Position numbers and translations under genes: made by a program
Shown: piece after piece, positions 1 through 13,600 of the stretch
How positions within the stretch are numbered: the stretch's first letter is position 1
Layout: the number at the start of each line of letters is the position of its first letter
The notes under the pieces: model-generated
Databases searched by the model: none
Seen by the model: only the letters and a program-made list of their open reading frames with translations
Told to the model about the DNA's origin: nothing
Source of the DNA: Patagioenas fasciata
Lineage: Eukaryota; Chordata; Aves; Columbiformes; Columbidae
NCBI RefSeq assembly: GCF_037038585.1
Contig: NC_092520.1
Span: 16,375,001 to 16,439,000, forward strand
Direction of reading: 5' to 3'
DNA: 64,000 bases

Positions 1-2841
1 GCAGTCCAGTTCTTCCCCCCTGTTCAGCTGGATTGTGGCTCATTGAGACATTTCCAAGCAGGATCTACCTCAGGTCCTGTACCTTATTGGAGGAAAGGCC
101 CGAGGAAGGGATTAGATACTCAGGTTCAGCACAAACAATGTGACAAGAACTAACACATCTAGGTTACTAATAATTAAGCAATCAAACTTAACATATCTCA
201 ACTTGTGGATTTACCATCTTCTTATAGTATCTAAAGTTGCTTTGCATTTAATGACTTTATATTTGCAACAGTTTAATTGGGACATCATGGGGGAAAAGTA
301 TGTAAATATAGAGATAAGTTTTTACAATAATAATCTTGAGCAATAAGCCACAAGGGAAATTGCATTCCTGTAAATGTTACCTACCTGTGTTAGTTCTGAC
401 ATCATCCATTTTTTAATTTGTTTGCTCCTTTAGTCAATGATCAGGAGTCTCCTCCCACTAACAGACACATATGGATCTGTCAACTTTTTCCATATACTAA
501 TTTGCTTTATTCAGTTTCAGTTGAAGTCATAAGACATAACTTTCAGGTGCATGCAGTCTTTCCTCCCTGCAGAAGCTCCTGTATAGGAGCTGGGGAAGAG
601 CACGGGGGGGTCAGTCGGCTGCATGTCACTGCAGTGAGGATCCAAACCTTGCTGGACAGGAGCATGATCTCCTATAGTCACTTTTCCTTTGTGAATTCCC
701 TTTTTGCAGCTGGCTGTCCCCATCGTTTCTAAGTCTGACTCAATGCTGTCTTTAAAGGACTGAGTCAAGATGCAATCTAAAGCCCTGTGTACATCTTGTC
801 TTGAAAAAACTGTATCCCTTTGCATAGGAAACCTTTAAAATAGTACTTGGACTAAGGCAACCTCAGACTGCCTGTAATCCTGCAGCAAAGCTCTGTGATA
901 AGCAGCAGAGTCTCATCTAAACCAGACTGGTCATGTCATGGTGCTGCCAGGGCAGGCAGGGTACACAGGTAACATGGGGAGGAATGCTGCGCTTGATCTA
1001 TCCATACTAAATGTAGCCCAAACTATGGAGCAGTCAATGTCTGAATGTTTTCCTGACTCATCCTGAGGATCTGCACATGTCTGTACATACTGGAACAGCA
1101 CAGTGAGTTTGGACTTCAGTGGTGATGGAGGGAGGGTTTGAAAGGCAGGGCAGACACAACAAGGCTTTGCCTTGTACCTTTACCCATGCTGAGCCTCATG
1201 GGCTTGTAGAGGTCTTTGGAAAAGTGCTGGGAGTATACATAACTTTCACCAAACTTTTGCATTTAGTCTGATTTGCAAAATCCCATTTCTATCAAAGAAG
1301 TAAACAGCCCCGAAACACCAGAGAGCTGGTAGACATTGTAAACTGAGATGCAGTAAAGCAATTCCAGAGGAATTAAAAACTTACCACCAGGGTTTTATGC
1401 TCTAGTATAAAAGGTGTGAGGTTAAATTTGAATGCAGTCAATATAAGACCAGTGCAGAAGCTTGATTTACCTCATGCGTATTAGAGAGAGCTGAGATACA
1501 GCTAGGAAGACTGCAAAAAAACTGAAATTAGTCATATGTGAAAACATAGGTAATTTTTTTTTTTACACCGTTATTTCCCTACAAGTTGTCAGGTATGGTC
1601 ATGTTCTTGTCTCTATTCAAATTATTCCTGATTCACAGCACTGATTCACAGCTGGAAGCTGGTAGCCTGCTGGTCAGACAGGTCCTATGGGTGTGGACGG
1701 GTCCTTTTCTACTCCTCTGTCTGATATCCAGTAACTGAGTAGAAAGACAATTACATCACCTTGTTGGTAAACTTGGTTACACCACTGAGATGTTCTTTCA
1801 CCAAACATTTCCGTCCTAGAGCAGAGTTGCAGGTTGTTTCACACGAAACAAGTTATGCTGAGTTTTCTAACATGGTGGGTTTTAACTTGGGCACCATTAA
1901 AAAGCAGCACAACCATTAAAAAGCTACACAACCACAAAAAGACCACTTGCATTCGGGTGGCAGGGAGTGAGTCACAGAGAACCCTCACTGACTTTAGAAC
2001 ATTTATTCACGCAGCTGCTCACCAGCCTGAGGGGTTGCTTAACCAAACCTCATGTGAGTAACTGTTTTTCACTCAATTTCTCCGAAACAGAAGGATGGCA
2101 CTGGGCTTTGTCGCATGTGACTAGGTTCCTAAAGTCACCTGTGTTAGTTGTGGCTTGTAACTGCCTATTGAGCACGCTCTGCCATGGGGAGCACTTAGCT
2201 GAGCAGTTCAGATGTTGGTATGTATGTGACAGACACCTGAAGTGTGCCATTTCCCACCCCACAGACCATTATCCTTAGTTATAAAGAAACATTGTTACTG
2301 CATGTTTTAATAGTACTCCTGACTCCCATCTGCGATGCATTCATGTCAGATTTTCCCACAAAACTGCAAAAAGAAATGCAATCAGATATAGCCACAAGGC
2401 CTCTTAACTGTTCTCTTTACTCTGTTATGATGAATGTGTAGTTTAAAGATAGTAAATTTGCCATTAAAAATGTTTGTGTCATGAAAACAATATAGAAATT
2501 CTTCCTTGAAGAGATCCATAGAGCGTGGGAACATCCTCTTACCTTTTTTTAATTTTTATTTTCCATTTTTTTAAATGATCTAATATTTTACTTCTCCATC
2601 CTGTCTGCTTTTTTACATTTAAATTTGGCTTTTTTTTTCTCAGAAGGTCTCTTCTCTAAATTACATCCATTTTACCAAAGCATTATTCAAACAAAGTTCT
2701 GTCTTTGCTCCTCTCTCCTTCTTCTCATTTTCCTTTGTTCCAAGAAAATAATTTTCTTTTGTTCTTACCCTCTTGAGGAGGCCACAAGCCACAACCAGGA
2801 AGCATGCAAGACATCTAAAACAGGAGGGAGGCAGATGTTAG
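1..2841. other. intergenic, no gene recognised
   Basis: Both strands were read. The open frames are short, lack recognisable domains and have no convincing exon structure. No MMP exon, repeat boundary or RNA gene was recognised here. Confidence 0.5.
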
Positions 2842-3880
2842 TGTATTGGGTTTATGTGGCAAGGTTTTGGTACTGGGGGAGCTGCAAAGGTGGCCTCTGT
2901 GAGGAGACACCAGGAGCTTCTCCCGTGTCAGATGCAGCTGGTTCCAGTGGGCTCCAATAGACCTGCCACTGCCCAAAGCTGAACCCATCAGCAATGCTGG
3001 TGGTGCATATTAAGGAAAGGGTAAAGAACACTGCACAGTATCTGGGAGAGAGGAGTGAGAAATTGTGAAACAGCTCTGCAGACACCAAGGTCAGTGAAGG
3101 AGGGCAGGAGGTGCTCCAGGTGCTGGAGCAGAGGTTCCCCTGCAGCCCATGGTGCAGACCATGGCGATGAAGGTCCCTGCAGCCCGTGGACCATGGTGGA
3201 GCACATATCCACTCTGCAACCCATGGAGGACACCACGCCGAAGCAGGTGGACATACCCTGAAGGAAGCTGTGTCCCCATGGCAGGAGCTGCAGCGTGGGG
3301 AGAGGAACCCACACTGGAGCAGGTTTTCTGGCAGGACTTGTGACCCTGCAGGGGACCCACACTGGAGCAGTCTTTTCTTGGAGGACTGCACCCCGTGGAA
3401 AGGGAGCAGTTTGTGAAGAACTGCAGCCTGTGGGAAGGACCCACATTGGAGAAGTTCATGAAGGACTCTGTCCCATGAGAGGGACCCCATGCTGCAGCAA
3501 GAGAAGTGCACGAGGAGGAAGGAGCGGCAGGGACGAAGTGTTGTGAACTCAGTCCAGCCTCCATCCCTGCAGTGCCACTTGGGGGCTGGCAGGAAGGGAG
3601 TGGTGGAGGAGCTGGGAATGAAAGAGTGAAATTCAGCCTGGGAGGAAAAAGGAGAAGGTGGTTTTAGTTTTGTTCTTATTTCTCACTATCCTACTCTGTT
3701 ATTAACTGATTTTCACCAAGTTGAGTCTGATTTGCCCATAATGGTCATGGGTAAGCAACCTCCCTGTCCTTATCTTGACCCATGAGCTTTTACATCTCGT
3801 TTTCTCCCCATGTCCTGGTGAGGAGGGGGAGTGAGGGAGTGGCTGGGTGGGCACTGGGCAGCCAAGATCAACCCACTACA
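2842..3880 (+). mobile_element. solo LTR of an endogenous retrovirus, 5-bp target duplication
   Basis: The element begins TGTATTGGG and ends CCACTACA, so it has the TG...CA ends of a retroviral LTR. It is bracketed by the direct repeat GTTAG (2837-2841 and 3881-3885), a perfect 5-bp target-site duplication. The interior (about 3110-3520) is GC-rich and made of diverged short repeats around a GACCCACACTGGAGCAG-like unit. The 3' third is T-rich, then G-rich. No internal retroviral gene adjoins it, so it is a solo LTR left by recombination between two LTRs. From memory it resembles a common ERVL-type LTR of non-galliform birds; the exact family name was not verified. Long open frames on its minus strand come from the GC-rich repeats and are not genes. 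Confidence 0.85.
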
Positions 3881-6800
3881 GTTAGAGAGCTTTCAGGAAA
3901 AAAAAAAAGGAAAGGGGAATTTCACATCACAATTTTGTCACTGTGAGAAGTCTGCTTAGACTCTTTCCAAAGTCTATGTATATATTAAGGAGTAAAGTGG
4001 ATGTGGAGGGTGAAGGCCTGTGTGGGAGAGGGCTCTTCCAGACAAATCCAGGTCTGTCCCAGATGGCTGAGCATCTGTCCATTAGGTGCTGTGCTTTTTG
4101 GCTATGTGCTGCCTGAAAGGGACACAGTTTGCTCATGCCCGGCTGATCCCAGTGTGAACCCAAGTGCAATGAGTGCAGATAGTGGGGAGACTGCTTTTGG
4201 AAGCACGCACCCGGTCTGGAGTGAAACACTGCCCGAGGCGCACCCAGTGTCCTGGCCCTTCAAAACCAGCTTGACGTCATTACGTTTTCTCCAGAGGCAA
4301 TTGTCACTGCCAAGTGATTATTACTGATCACAGGTCAGGAACAATAGGCTTTTGTATATTTTAATCCTTTATGATCCGTTACATTAATGTGTAACAAAAG
4401 GTTACCTACATACCTACAAAAGGTTACACATTAAAGAAAGACTGTCCCCAATTCTAGCTCTGTGTCTCATTTTTGCATAATGCATGTTTAAATTTTTATG
4501 GAAACTAAGGAGGGAACTAGCCTAGGGTGTTTTTTTTTCTATAAATAAGCTGCCCTTTACAGATAGAATTAATTTGTCACAGCGTCCTGTCTGAGTATGA
4601 CCTGCCCCAGCCTGCTGTTACTCTGACTTGCTCTGGAGGTAGTTGTCGTTTATTGCTCTGCAAAGGCAAGAAGGAGTTTGACTTCATTGCGCTAGTAACA
4701 GATCAGCGACCACACCATGACAAAGAGAAAAAAAAAGTAAGCTCAGCATATTTTACATTACTCCAATCCAGCTGTTTTTCTGTAGTTTACAATTAGTTTA
4801 ATTTCATCTCTTGTGTACAGCAACACCAGAGGTGTTGCACCGGGGATGTGCTTCTCTGTGTAGGTCACAGCAGGACATTAGTCTGTATTGGCTGTTACGG
4901 CTGTTGCACTGTGGATTACAAGAGCTTCCCAAATCCTGAGGAAAAAGGTAGTCATTTCAATAACATGGATGTTCTTATCAAGCAAGGATGGCTTTTCCTG
5001 AGGTTAATGCAGACAATAGCGACACATATTAAAAGAGCAAACACATCATGCTTTCGTTGACACCAGTATTTGTAGAATAAGTAGTCTTAATTCCTTGCCT
5101 TATTATCATGGCTCCTTGTAAAGAAATAAAAACTTCATATTGCTTTACTTTCACTCAGGCTGCGAGCAGGAGGCAGCTTCTGGGAAATTCTGCCCTGGTT
5201 TGCCATACCCGTCCCCAGGTTTCAAAAAACCCAGCCCATACCTGGCCAGTGAAAAACTTCAGCAGATCATAAAACAACTCTATAGGTGTCCACCAAGCCA
5301 AATTTGTAGGTGTTGTTGCATAAAAAGCGAAGTTCACATGCTTGCACACTTAATATTTGGTTGAATGTTTGATCAACTGCTTTTATGCTGATTGACAGCT
5401 TATAGCATCTTTTATACCTCTATAGAATTCGACTTTGTTACAGTAAGAATTTCCCATGATTCTTTTACTTCTGCATATTACTTTTATCAATTTATGTGGC
5501 CTAATTTCTTTGCAGCTTTGTCTTAAACTGGGGAGAAACAGATGTCAAATCAGAAGGCATGATTATTGACTGATTTTTTGTAGAGTGCATGCATGCTAGC
5601 ATGCTGTTCACCCCATGTAGTATTTATAGTAGCATAACGTTAACCTCCAAAGTAAGTATAAAGGAAGAACATAGAAAAATGTTCGATAATTAGGGACTCT
5701 ATACATACAGGTAAGTGAAATGGATAAACTAATGCTATGAATGGAACAAAGTGTGACATAAGTATATTTCAGAATGGCAATGCACTTTTTCAGATGGTGA
5801 ACAAGCAGTAAATGAATACACTAAGCAGCTAAGGGAATGTTACATGAATAGTGACACTTTCGTGGTTGGAGATACATAGGAGCAGAAATTGTTGAGAGAA
5901 AATATTTGAATATACCTACACTTAATTTCATGGTTAATTGTGGAAAGAAAAACTTCTGTAATGATGAATCTGCTTGAAAAATGCCAGTTTCTATTTTAGG
6001 GATGCAATCTCATGCAACTTTGCTGACTTAACAATTCAGTTGTGTGGAGGCCTCATGTGATGTTCTCTCTCTTGCAGAGATTGGGAAGCTCTATGCCCAC
6101 TTCCCCAGTGAAGTGAGAAGCCAACCCACTTGAATATGAGTGTATCTTTTTCAGCAACTTTCTAGCCAACATCATACAATGAGACTACAGTATGGGGGAG
6201 GAGAGGTTTGCTTACTTTATCTGTACCAGCCAAAGCCACATTGCGGCCACCAATGTCTTTTGAACAGTACCAAGGAAAATAAAATTCAGCTTTCATTTCA
6301 CCATTACAGATAGTTGAAATTTCAGACCAAGGTTAGTAACTAGTGTCAGATGAATCTCTCAGACAGCTAAAACTGCTCTCAAATGCATGACTGAGATAGC
6401 TGGATATTCAGAAAAAGTCTCTGGATTCATAGAAACAGGATTTGGGAGACCTGCTTTCTCAAAACCACATATCTACTTTAGTTTCATAAGGAACACAATT
6501 GCTGTCTCGTGGTAAGGTGGCACCTGGTGCATTTTGCTAGAATTCTTAGGTTTATGTTTTTAAATACAACATTCTGAATATTTATAACTATTTATTCTCA
6601 ATTTGTGCTTACCTTGAAAATAGACCACAGTTATAGCATCATTACTATGCTCTAGAGTGGATGAGGATGGGCAAATGGTCCACATCACTCAGCTGGACTA
6701 GATCTGCTAAATCTGTAGACTGTGATGTACTGAGAGGTGATGTAGTGTGGAACTAGAACTTTAGTCAGCTACTTTACAGCTTCCAGCCTCTTCTCCCAAC

Positions 6801-7324
6801 GTCTGGATTTCTTTTATGTAACATGGAAAAAACAAGTGAAGTTATATTAGCTTTTAATGATTAGAGAGTACAACCCTGTGAGACTGAAAAAAAAAAATTC
6901 CTACATTAGCAGATAGCTGGTATGAAATCCCTGTGACAGAAAATTAGAGATCCAAAGCATTAGTGTTCTGACAGAAGTGGCATGCAAGAATTTTATAACA
7001 AGTAGAAGAGAGAGTGCGGTAGAAAGCAGGCGAGAAAGCAAACATGAGATAAGGATATATACATGTATAACCCTAAGATATTATCACATATGGCCCTTTT
7101 CTGTGACCCCTTTTTCCAAAAGAAAGGCGCACTACTCTGTGGCACTTCTCCTGAGCCTCCCTTGAACAGGAGAACTAGCACAAAGCATAGAGAGCTAAAC
7201 AGACTTAATCTTTTTTATTAGCTGGTGCTGATACACCACCCTCTAACATAAACACCGCCCGTTCAGCTCAAGGTGGTATCAGATCTAGAGAGCACAATGG
7301 AATCTGGCAATTTGAATTAGGACT
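3881..7324. other. intergenic, no gene recognised
   Basis: AT-rich sequence with only short open frames and no domain, splice pattern or repeat boundary that I can support. Confidence 0.45.
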
Positions 7325-7620
7325 TCCGCTGACAAAGATGTCAAACTGCACTGGCCCCAATACCAACCCCTGAGGAATGCCACTCACCTCTGGTCTCCAC
7401 TTGGACATTGAGCTGTTGACCACAACTCTTTGAGTGCGACCATCCAGCCAATTCCTTATCCTCTGAGTGGTCCATCCACCAAATCCACATTTCTCCAATT
7501 GGGAGATAAAGATGTCATACGGGACAATTCCAGGTAGATGACATCAGTTGCTCTTTCGTTTTCCACCAACCCCGTAGCCCCTTTTGTAGCAGGTCACCCA
7601 ATTTGTCACTGGATAATAAA
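7325..7620 (-). mobile_element. CR1 LINE fragment (reverse transcriptase region)
   Basis: Read on the minus strand, this translates to the CR1 ORF2 block around [16 protein letters not shown] followed by [12 protein letters not shown], the conserved stretch just before the reverse transcriptase catalytic motif. The upstream part, from about 7500 to 7620, needs a frame change to follow CR1, and the copy stops before the FADD motif. It is a truncated, dead fragment. The open frame running on to about 8220 on this strand continues into non-CR1 sequence and is probably chance. Confidence 0.75.
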
Positions 7621-10600
7621 ATGTGTAATAAATAAAATCCTCCTCTGCGGGGATTACGTTCTTCTGTAAAAGTCCAGCCCTGCTGTGTGCCTTCATTGCC
7701 AATGACCAGAGCACAGGCACAGTTCCCAGCTGAGGAGCAGTTCAGCATCTGGCCCAGAGGGTACATGTGGCACCATGGGAGGCTGGTGAAGAGATGCGGG
7801 ATGACTGACCACCAGCAGCTTGTGCCCACAAAGTGCTGAGCTTGCAAACCTGCTGCTTCTCCAGACCTGAGCCTGGTCTTGAGGAGAACTCTCCAAAAGG
7901 CGACATTGCTGCAGCTGATGACTGCTGCTGGTCTAGCTTCTTCTGCAGATTCTGGTGGCTGCCATGTGGGCTGTCTGCTCCTCCTGGGCTGTAAAAGACA
8001 TGAACATCCCTCTGTCAAGATGTTCTGTGCTGTCTTGTGCTGACTTGAGCAAAGGAGACCCCTGAAAGTTTTCAAAGAAAATAAGCAGAGCTCATAATGA
8101 GTTTTGTTAAGGCTTATTAAGTCCAGCACCAGAGGTATAATGTTTGGCCCAGCGCAACAAATAATAATTGTATTTAGGAGTAAGCAAAAGATACCACTCA
8201 CTGGTGCCCTGCATGAAGGCATTTGCCTGAACAGACATTGTCTTCTACCAGCAAAAGCACGTTTCTTTGTCTCTAGAAACCATTAACAGTTTAATTAGTG
8301 TTATGTTATGAGTTATGTTTAGTTATTGTTATGTTTAATTATGATTATGTTACAAGCTATTGTTAAGAAGTCAATGTAGTACCACTCATTCTCTTTCTCA
8401 GTGCTTTGGCTTAGTTTGATGTTGTGAATTTAAATGCTGCTCTTATCTGAGGCTAAAGTCCTGTTGTGAGAATTATGGAAAATGCTCAAAATGAGCAAAT
8501 GTGATACTAGACCTACCTATACTATCAAATTTTAAGACACTAGACCTAGCCAAGTTCCATCTGGCCACATTTTAAAAATTGGAATGATTTATATTAGTAT
8601 CTCATTCAAAGTGATGACTTTTATTTTCTTAGAAGCAAACTTGAGTCCCCTCACTTCTATACGGAGTGGAGAACAGGGTTTTCATATGAGCATCCTGCAA
8701 AGGATAATCCAAGGGAAGCTGGAAACTATGGAGGGCAGTAACTGTTTTGTAGAAGTTTTGCCTAGTAAGTTATTGTTTAGTAAGTCCTTATTTGGAATGA
8801 ACACAAAGACATACATCTTCCCAGTGGACTAGGAAAATGATTAATATTAAAAATAATGATTAACAGACACAAAAAATAATTAAATACTGTGAGTTAGGAA
8901 ACTAAATCAACTATAGACTTTTTTAACAAAGCATTTCATGTGAAGTACAGGTATCACAGAAGGAAACAGTGAGGCCTTCTGAAATTTGCAAGCACACATT
9001 AAACCAGACTGTGATACACATTCAAGCTGGAAACATATCATTTGACCTCCAAGACACAGCAAAACAGGGTACAGCTTAAAAGGAATCAAAATCATGTGCT
9101 GTGGTTGTGGCTGAGTGTTGCACATTACCATGTAAGATAGGAACTAGTTAATTGTTGGTCACAAGCTGAATGGGAGTGAAAAAAACGTTTTGTTCTTTTG
9201 AAGAAGTAAACCAAATGAAATTATCATTCAGTTCCAACAGGTGCTGATACATCCCTGAAGGGAGTTTCACATCCAGTTTTGTGTGCCATGCTTCTGGGAA
9301 GGTGTGAACCAACTGAATGGAGCACAGAATTGAGCCACAGGATTTTCATTTAAAACGTAAGTTCTGCAGAAGTTCAAAGCAATGTGGTTGCTGAGTCTGG
9401 AGAACAGAGGGTGGAAGAAAGATGTGATACCACCCCGCAGCTACATGGGTCATAGTGGCAAAGGGGAAGGAAGTGTCTGCTGTGAACAGATTTAGCTTTG
9501 CAGGTAGGAAGAATGCTCCAACACCGGGATAGATGAAGCTGCAGAAGATTGCTTGGTGAGGCTTCAGAATCTGCATTGCAGTAAACGTCTAAGAACAGGA
9601 GTTTAAATAGTCATCACTCATTTATCTACCACCCTCCTAGGAGAACTGGAGCTGCATGTCTAAGTGCCATGTGGTTTTTAGGAAGACAGAAGCAGAATTT
9701 CAGTATCTGACTTTCAGATCTGTGGTACAAAAGCAAGTGAGGGACTTTTCTGGTACTGTCTTGTTTGATCCAATATACATTATATGCATAATTTTCCTGC
9801 AGCACAGCAGGTGCTAGTATACCAAAAATCCTAGATAAAATACACACATGCTCAAAGCAACATGCATGCAAAGGAGTGCTCAGTATTCAGATCAACAGCT
9901 GCAGGCTGACAGTGTCCTTTTGATACCTCTGGACTTCAACATCCAGACAGGACTTTTTCATATTTATAGTTATTTGCATGTTCTTGAGAGTCACAAAAAA
10001 GGTAAATGAAATATAGAAAAAAAAAAATCTTTAGTTTTGTTCCCTTATAGTTCCTATGAACTATGTGTAAGACTATGAACATTGTTGAGGTTAAGAACAT
10101 AATGAGTGTGCTGGGCCATGGCCAGCATTGAATGTCTGGACCACAGACCAACATGAAGGCAATGGAAGTGGCTGAGGAACATCTGTTTTTCCTTGCTCTG
10201 TAGTAATGACTGCAGCACGTTAGTGGTCTCAGCAGGCTTTGCATGTCATTTTATAACTCTACAGCTGTTGTAAAGTAACCATGATTTTGGTTCAAGCATA
10301 ATGGAAGTAATTTACAGGCAGTGTTGATAGCTGACTAATAAAGTCAGTATATTGTGCAAAGTGAAGTGTACATGTGAAAAAATGTTACATTTAAACCTTT
10401 TCCTTTGGCTCAGCATTACATTCTCCACCCAACTCTTCTTTAAAGTCCTACATTTTCTGCATTTTTAATCACAGAGAAAACCTCTTGTATTTCTTTACTT
10501 TACAATACTTCGTGATTTTAATCAAAACTGAAATTAAGTGTGTATATATATTTTTACTTGAACGAACCAGACAAAAATCTCATGGAAACAGCTGATTCAA

Positions 10601-13600
10601 GTAAGCAATCTGTTATGAGCAAATCACTAAAGGGATATTAATATAATTAATTTCATTTTTGTTTTAAAACTCCTGTCTAAAACTAAATGGACTCTTTAGT
10701 TTAGATACTTCATTCATGTATTGCTGGGAATGCTCCTGTTGTGTTAAAGAGAGCCCTGAAGTGCTGGGGGCTCACAGGACAGGTGGCCTCCAGAGTCAGA
10801 TCCCAGAGGTGTGAAAGCCTTTGAAACAGGGATGAAAACCCACTGACAAAACACTGGTTTGTCTTAAAAATTAAAAAAGAATAGGCCAGAGCTCACATAT
10901 TTTTGTAAGCCTGAGACACTTGGATCAAATGCGGAATATGGTTTTATTCTTGTAGATCTTTTTAAATTTCAGTACTTTCAGCTTGTAGAGATGCCACATT
11001 GCTTATCATACGGGTTATTGAACATACAGTTTATTGAACTATCCCTTTCCAACCATACATAATAACCATTCTCAACTAAAGGGGAGGCAGAAGGAAGTAT
11101 TATTGTAAAGTTGAGTATGAACTTAACTGAAAGGATTTCAGTAAGGTCACTGTGCAAGCAGTCATAACAATAGGATTTTTTTTTTTGGCTGGAGCAAAAA
11201 TAGTTATATATAAGTTCTTCATTCTTCTGCATTATGGATTTTAGTTCAATATGTTAAATATATTCCAAAATACTTGGATTTCTTCCAGAATATTATGCAA
11301 TGAAAGATACTCTTCTTGAGCTAATTTTCCAAAGGACGTGTAGGTTTTTCTCTCTAGTTAAGCATACTTCTATGGTTTTTGTTTGCTTGTTTGTTTTTTA
11401 AATGAGGACTAATATTGTTAAAGGACATTCCCTCTAGGTCTCAGCAAATAGTTCATCCAGTTTTAGACTAAAATTAATATTATTATTCTATGATATATTA
11501 CATGGGAGGACTGAAGTTTAGCCATTCACATGGGGACTGTTTCAGTGCAACCTGCACAAGGGCTAGATGGCTTTCAGACACCACGGAGAAGGTAGAATTC
11601 TTTTGAGCTAAAAAATGTCTATATTGTGAACATGCGAGAGTCTGCATCCTTGGAGTGCCGTTGTCCAACAGAATGATCAAATTCATGAGCCAGCCTACCC
11701 TGCTGAACAGATCACATCCTAATAAAAGAAAAATAAACTCACTAAGCTTAACAACAGATTTGAAAGTGTAGTTTGGTTTGCATAAGACATATTGTATGAC
11801 AGCTGACTAATTTCTGCCTTCTGTGATAGCTTGTAATACACAAAACAAGTGGAACCTAGGAGTCTAAGACTATAAAGTATATTTATATTAGCCTATTTTG
11901 AATTTTTTTATAGCACAAAGAATTTCTTTAACTTTTGTCGTTGAATTATTTTATGTTTTTGACTGCAGTTTCCTGGGGTACCAGCCCTGCAGTAATTTCA
12001 TTGGGGAAAGTCAGATTTGGTCTGAAATTTGGAACACATCTGGAAAAGGATTTGAGAGGAAGAATGTTTCAATGGTGAGCACTCCAAAAGAAATGTATAT
12101 TTTTGAACAGATGCAGCAGCACTATAGATCAGGGAGCTAAGAGGGGCTAATGAATGACTAGGGAGAAAATGTGCAATAATCCTAAACCTTTAAACCTCCC
12201 ATGCAGATAAATCTGTTCCTGACCTGAGTAGAAAATGGAAGGATGTGGTAAAAAATCCTTCTTAAAAGGATTATTCTAAACTGATCATTCTTCGACTCTT
12301 TGACATGTATCGAAATACAAAGTCCTTGGTGAAAAAAAGAAAAAACAGTTTTCACTGAAGGTCAATGTGAACGTGCCTGCTGAGCGGCACGTTAGTAGCT
12401 ACTGCACACAAACAGGTTTGGATTTTCACACTTCCTGGTTTGCCACATCATTGTTTTGGGCAGCATTCAAAGCTTGTGGAAATCAGCAGAACTATTTCAC
12501 TGCTAGGAGGTAGAGGACAGAGCTGTGGGACAAAGCCCATTGTCCAAAATTCCTCTTCATTTTGATGAGCATCACCTCTTATTTCCTCTCCTCCACATCC
12601 TTATATATGACCTAGCACAAAATGACAACCATCAAACGGGAAAAAGTTCCCATGTTGTAGAAAAATGGATATTGGATTATAGCTTGTAGTTCTTGTACTC
12701 AGGTAAACAATTCGACCAGAAGCTACTGTATTTTGAACTCAGACGACAACAGCCTTTGGCCTTTGGATTTTCCTTCCCTGTTAAATTTTCTTTTTTCCAA
12801 ATCCCTTGTATGTGTTAAGTTAACATGTGCTATATTTCCAGCTACGGTTTGAGTAACATCTAGAGTGGCAGAGAATTAAAATTATATGGGCTAATTAAAG
12901 ACTTCTTTTCCCCCAACACAGAGAGTGAACAGGGGTTAATTTCTAAGGGTAGTGGCAAATAGATCCTCCTAAGGTGTCTGTCTCCTAGCAAACAGTGCAA
13001 GAATGCACCATGATTTAGTATGCTCATGTCGTGTCCCTCTCTCATTCTCACCCCTTTTTGCCAAATCACATTTGCAAAAAGAATTTCTTCTTTTTTTCCT
13101 TAATGCACATTTTGATTACCTGGTGCCATTCAGACCAATGCAATTGGTTCAAGGGAAGGGAACCTACTAGAAGTGCCACAAACATGTAATTGAAATATCT
13201 TGGTCATCAGACTTCAGTCATCTGAAATCCATCATATCTCATTCATCAGGTTCTTTGTATGGTCAAATATAAAGGGACAGTCACTTCCAAGAACCAAATA
13301 ATCCTGTCACATGATAGGAGCCACAATAGGTGGGATAAAGGACCCTCTGAATACAGTGGCCATTGATGAAGTCTAGACTAGACATCAAACTCTTACACAA
13401 TACAGTGGAGTGAGATGACTAAGACTGAGGTTAGGTAAGAATTTAATCCTTTAAAAGGTTTTATTTCATAGGTATTGCGTGTATGTGTTTCTAAATATTG
13501 AAAACTATCTGTGTGAGTTCCAAGACTTAGGTAACATATTTAAATGTCTTTCCATTAATCTACTCCTTTGTGTGAGGATTCCTTTCTGTCCTAGTAGAAT

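Noticed and set aside
2852-3511. 219-codon open frame on the minus strand
   Set aside because: It lies inside the solo LTR and its repeated LLQCGS-like segments come from the GC-rich tandem units. It is not a gene.
7515-8222. 235-codon open frame on the minus strand
   Set aside because: Its C-terminal end overlaps a CR1 fragment out of frame and the remainder has no recognisable domain. It is most likely a chance open frame.
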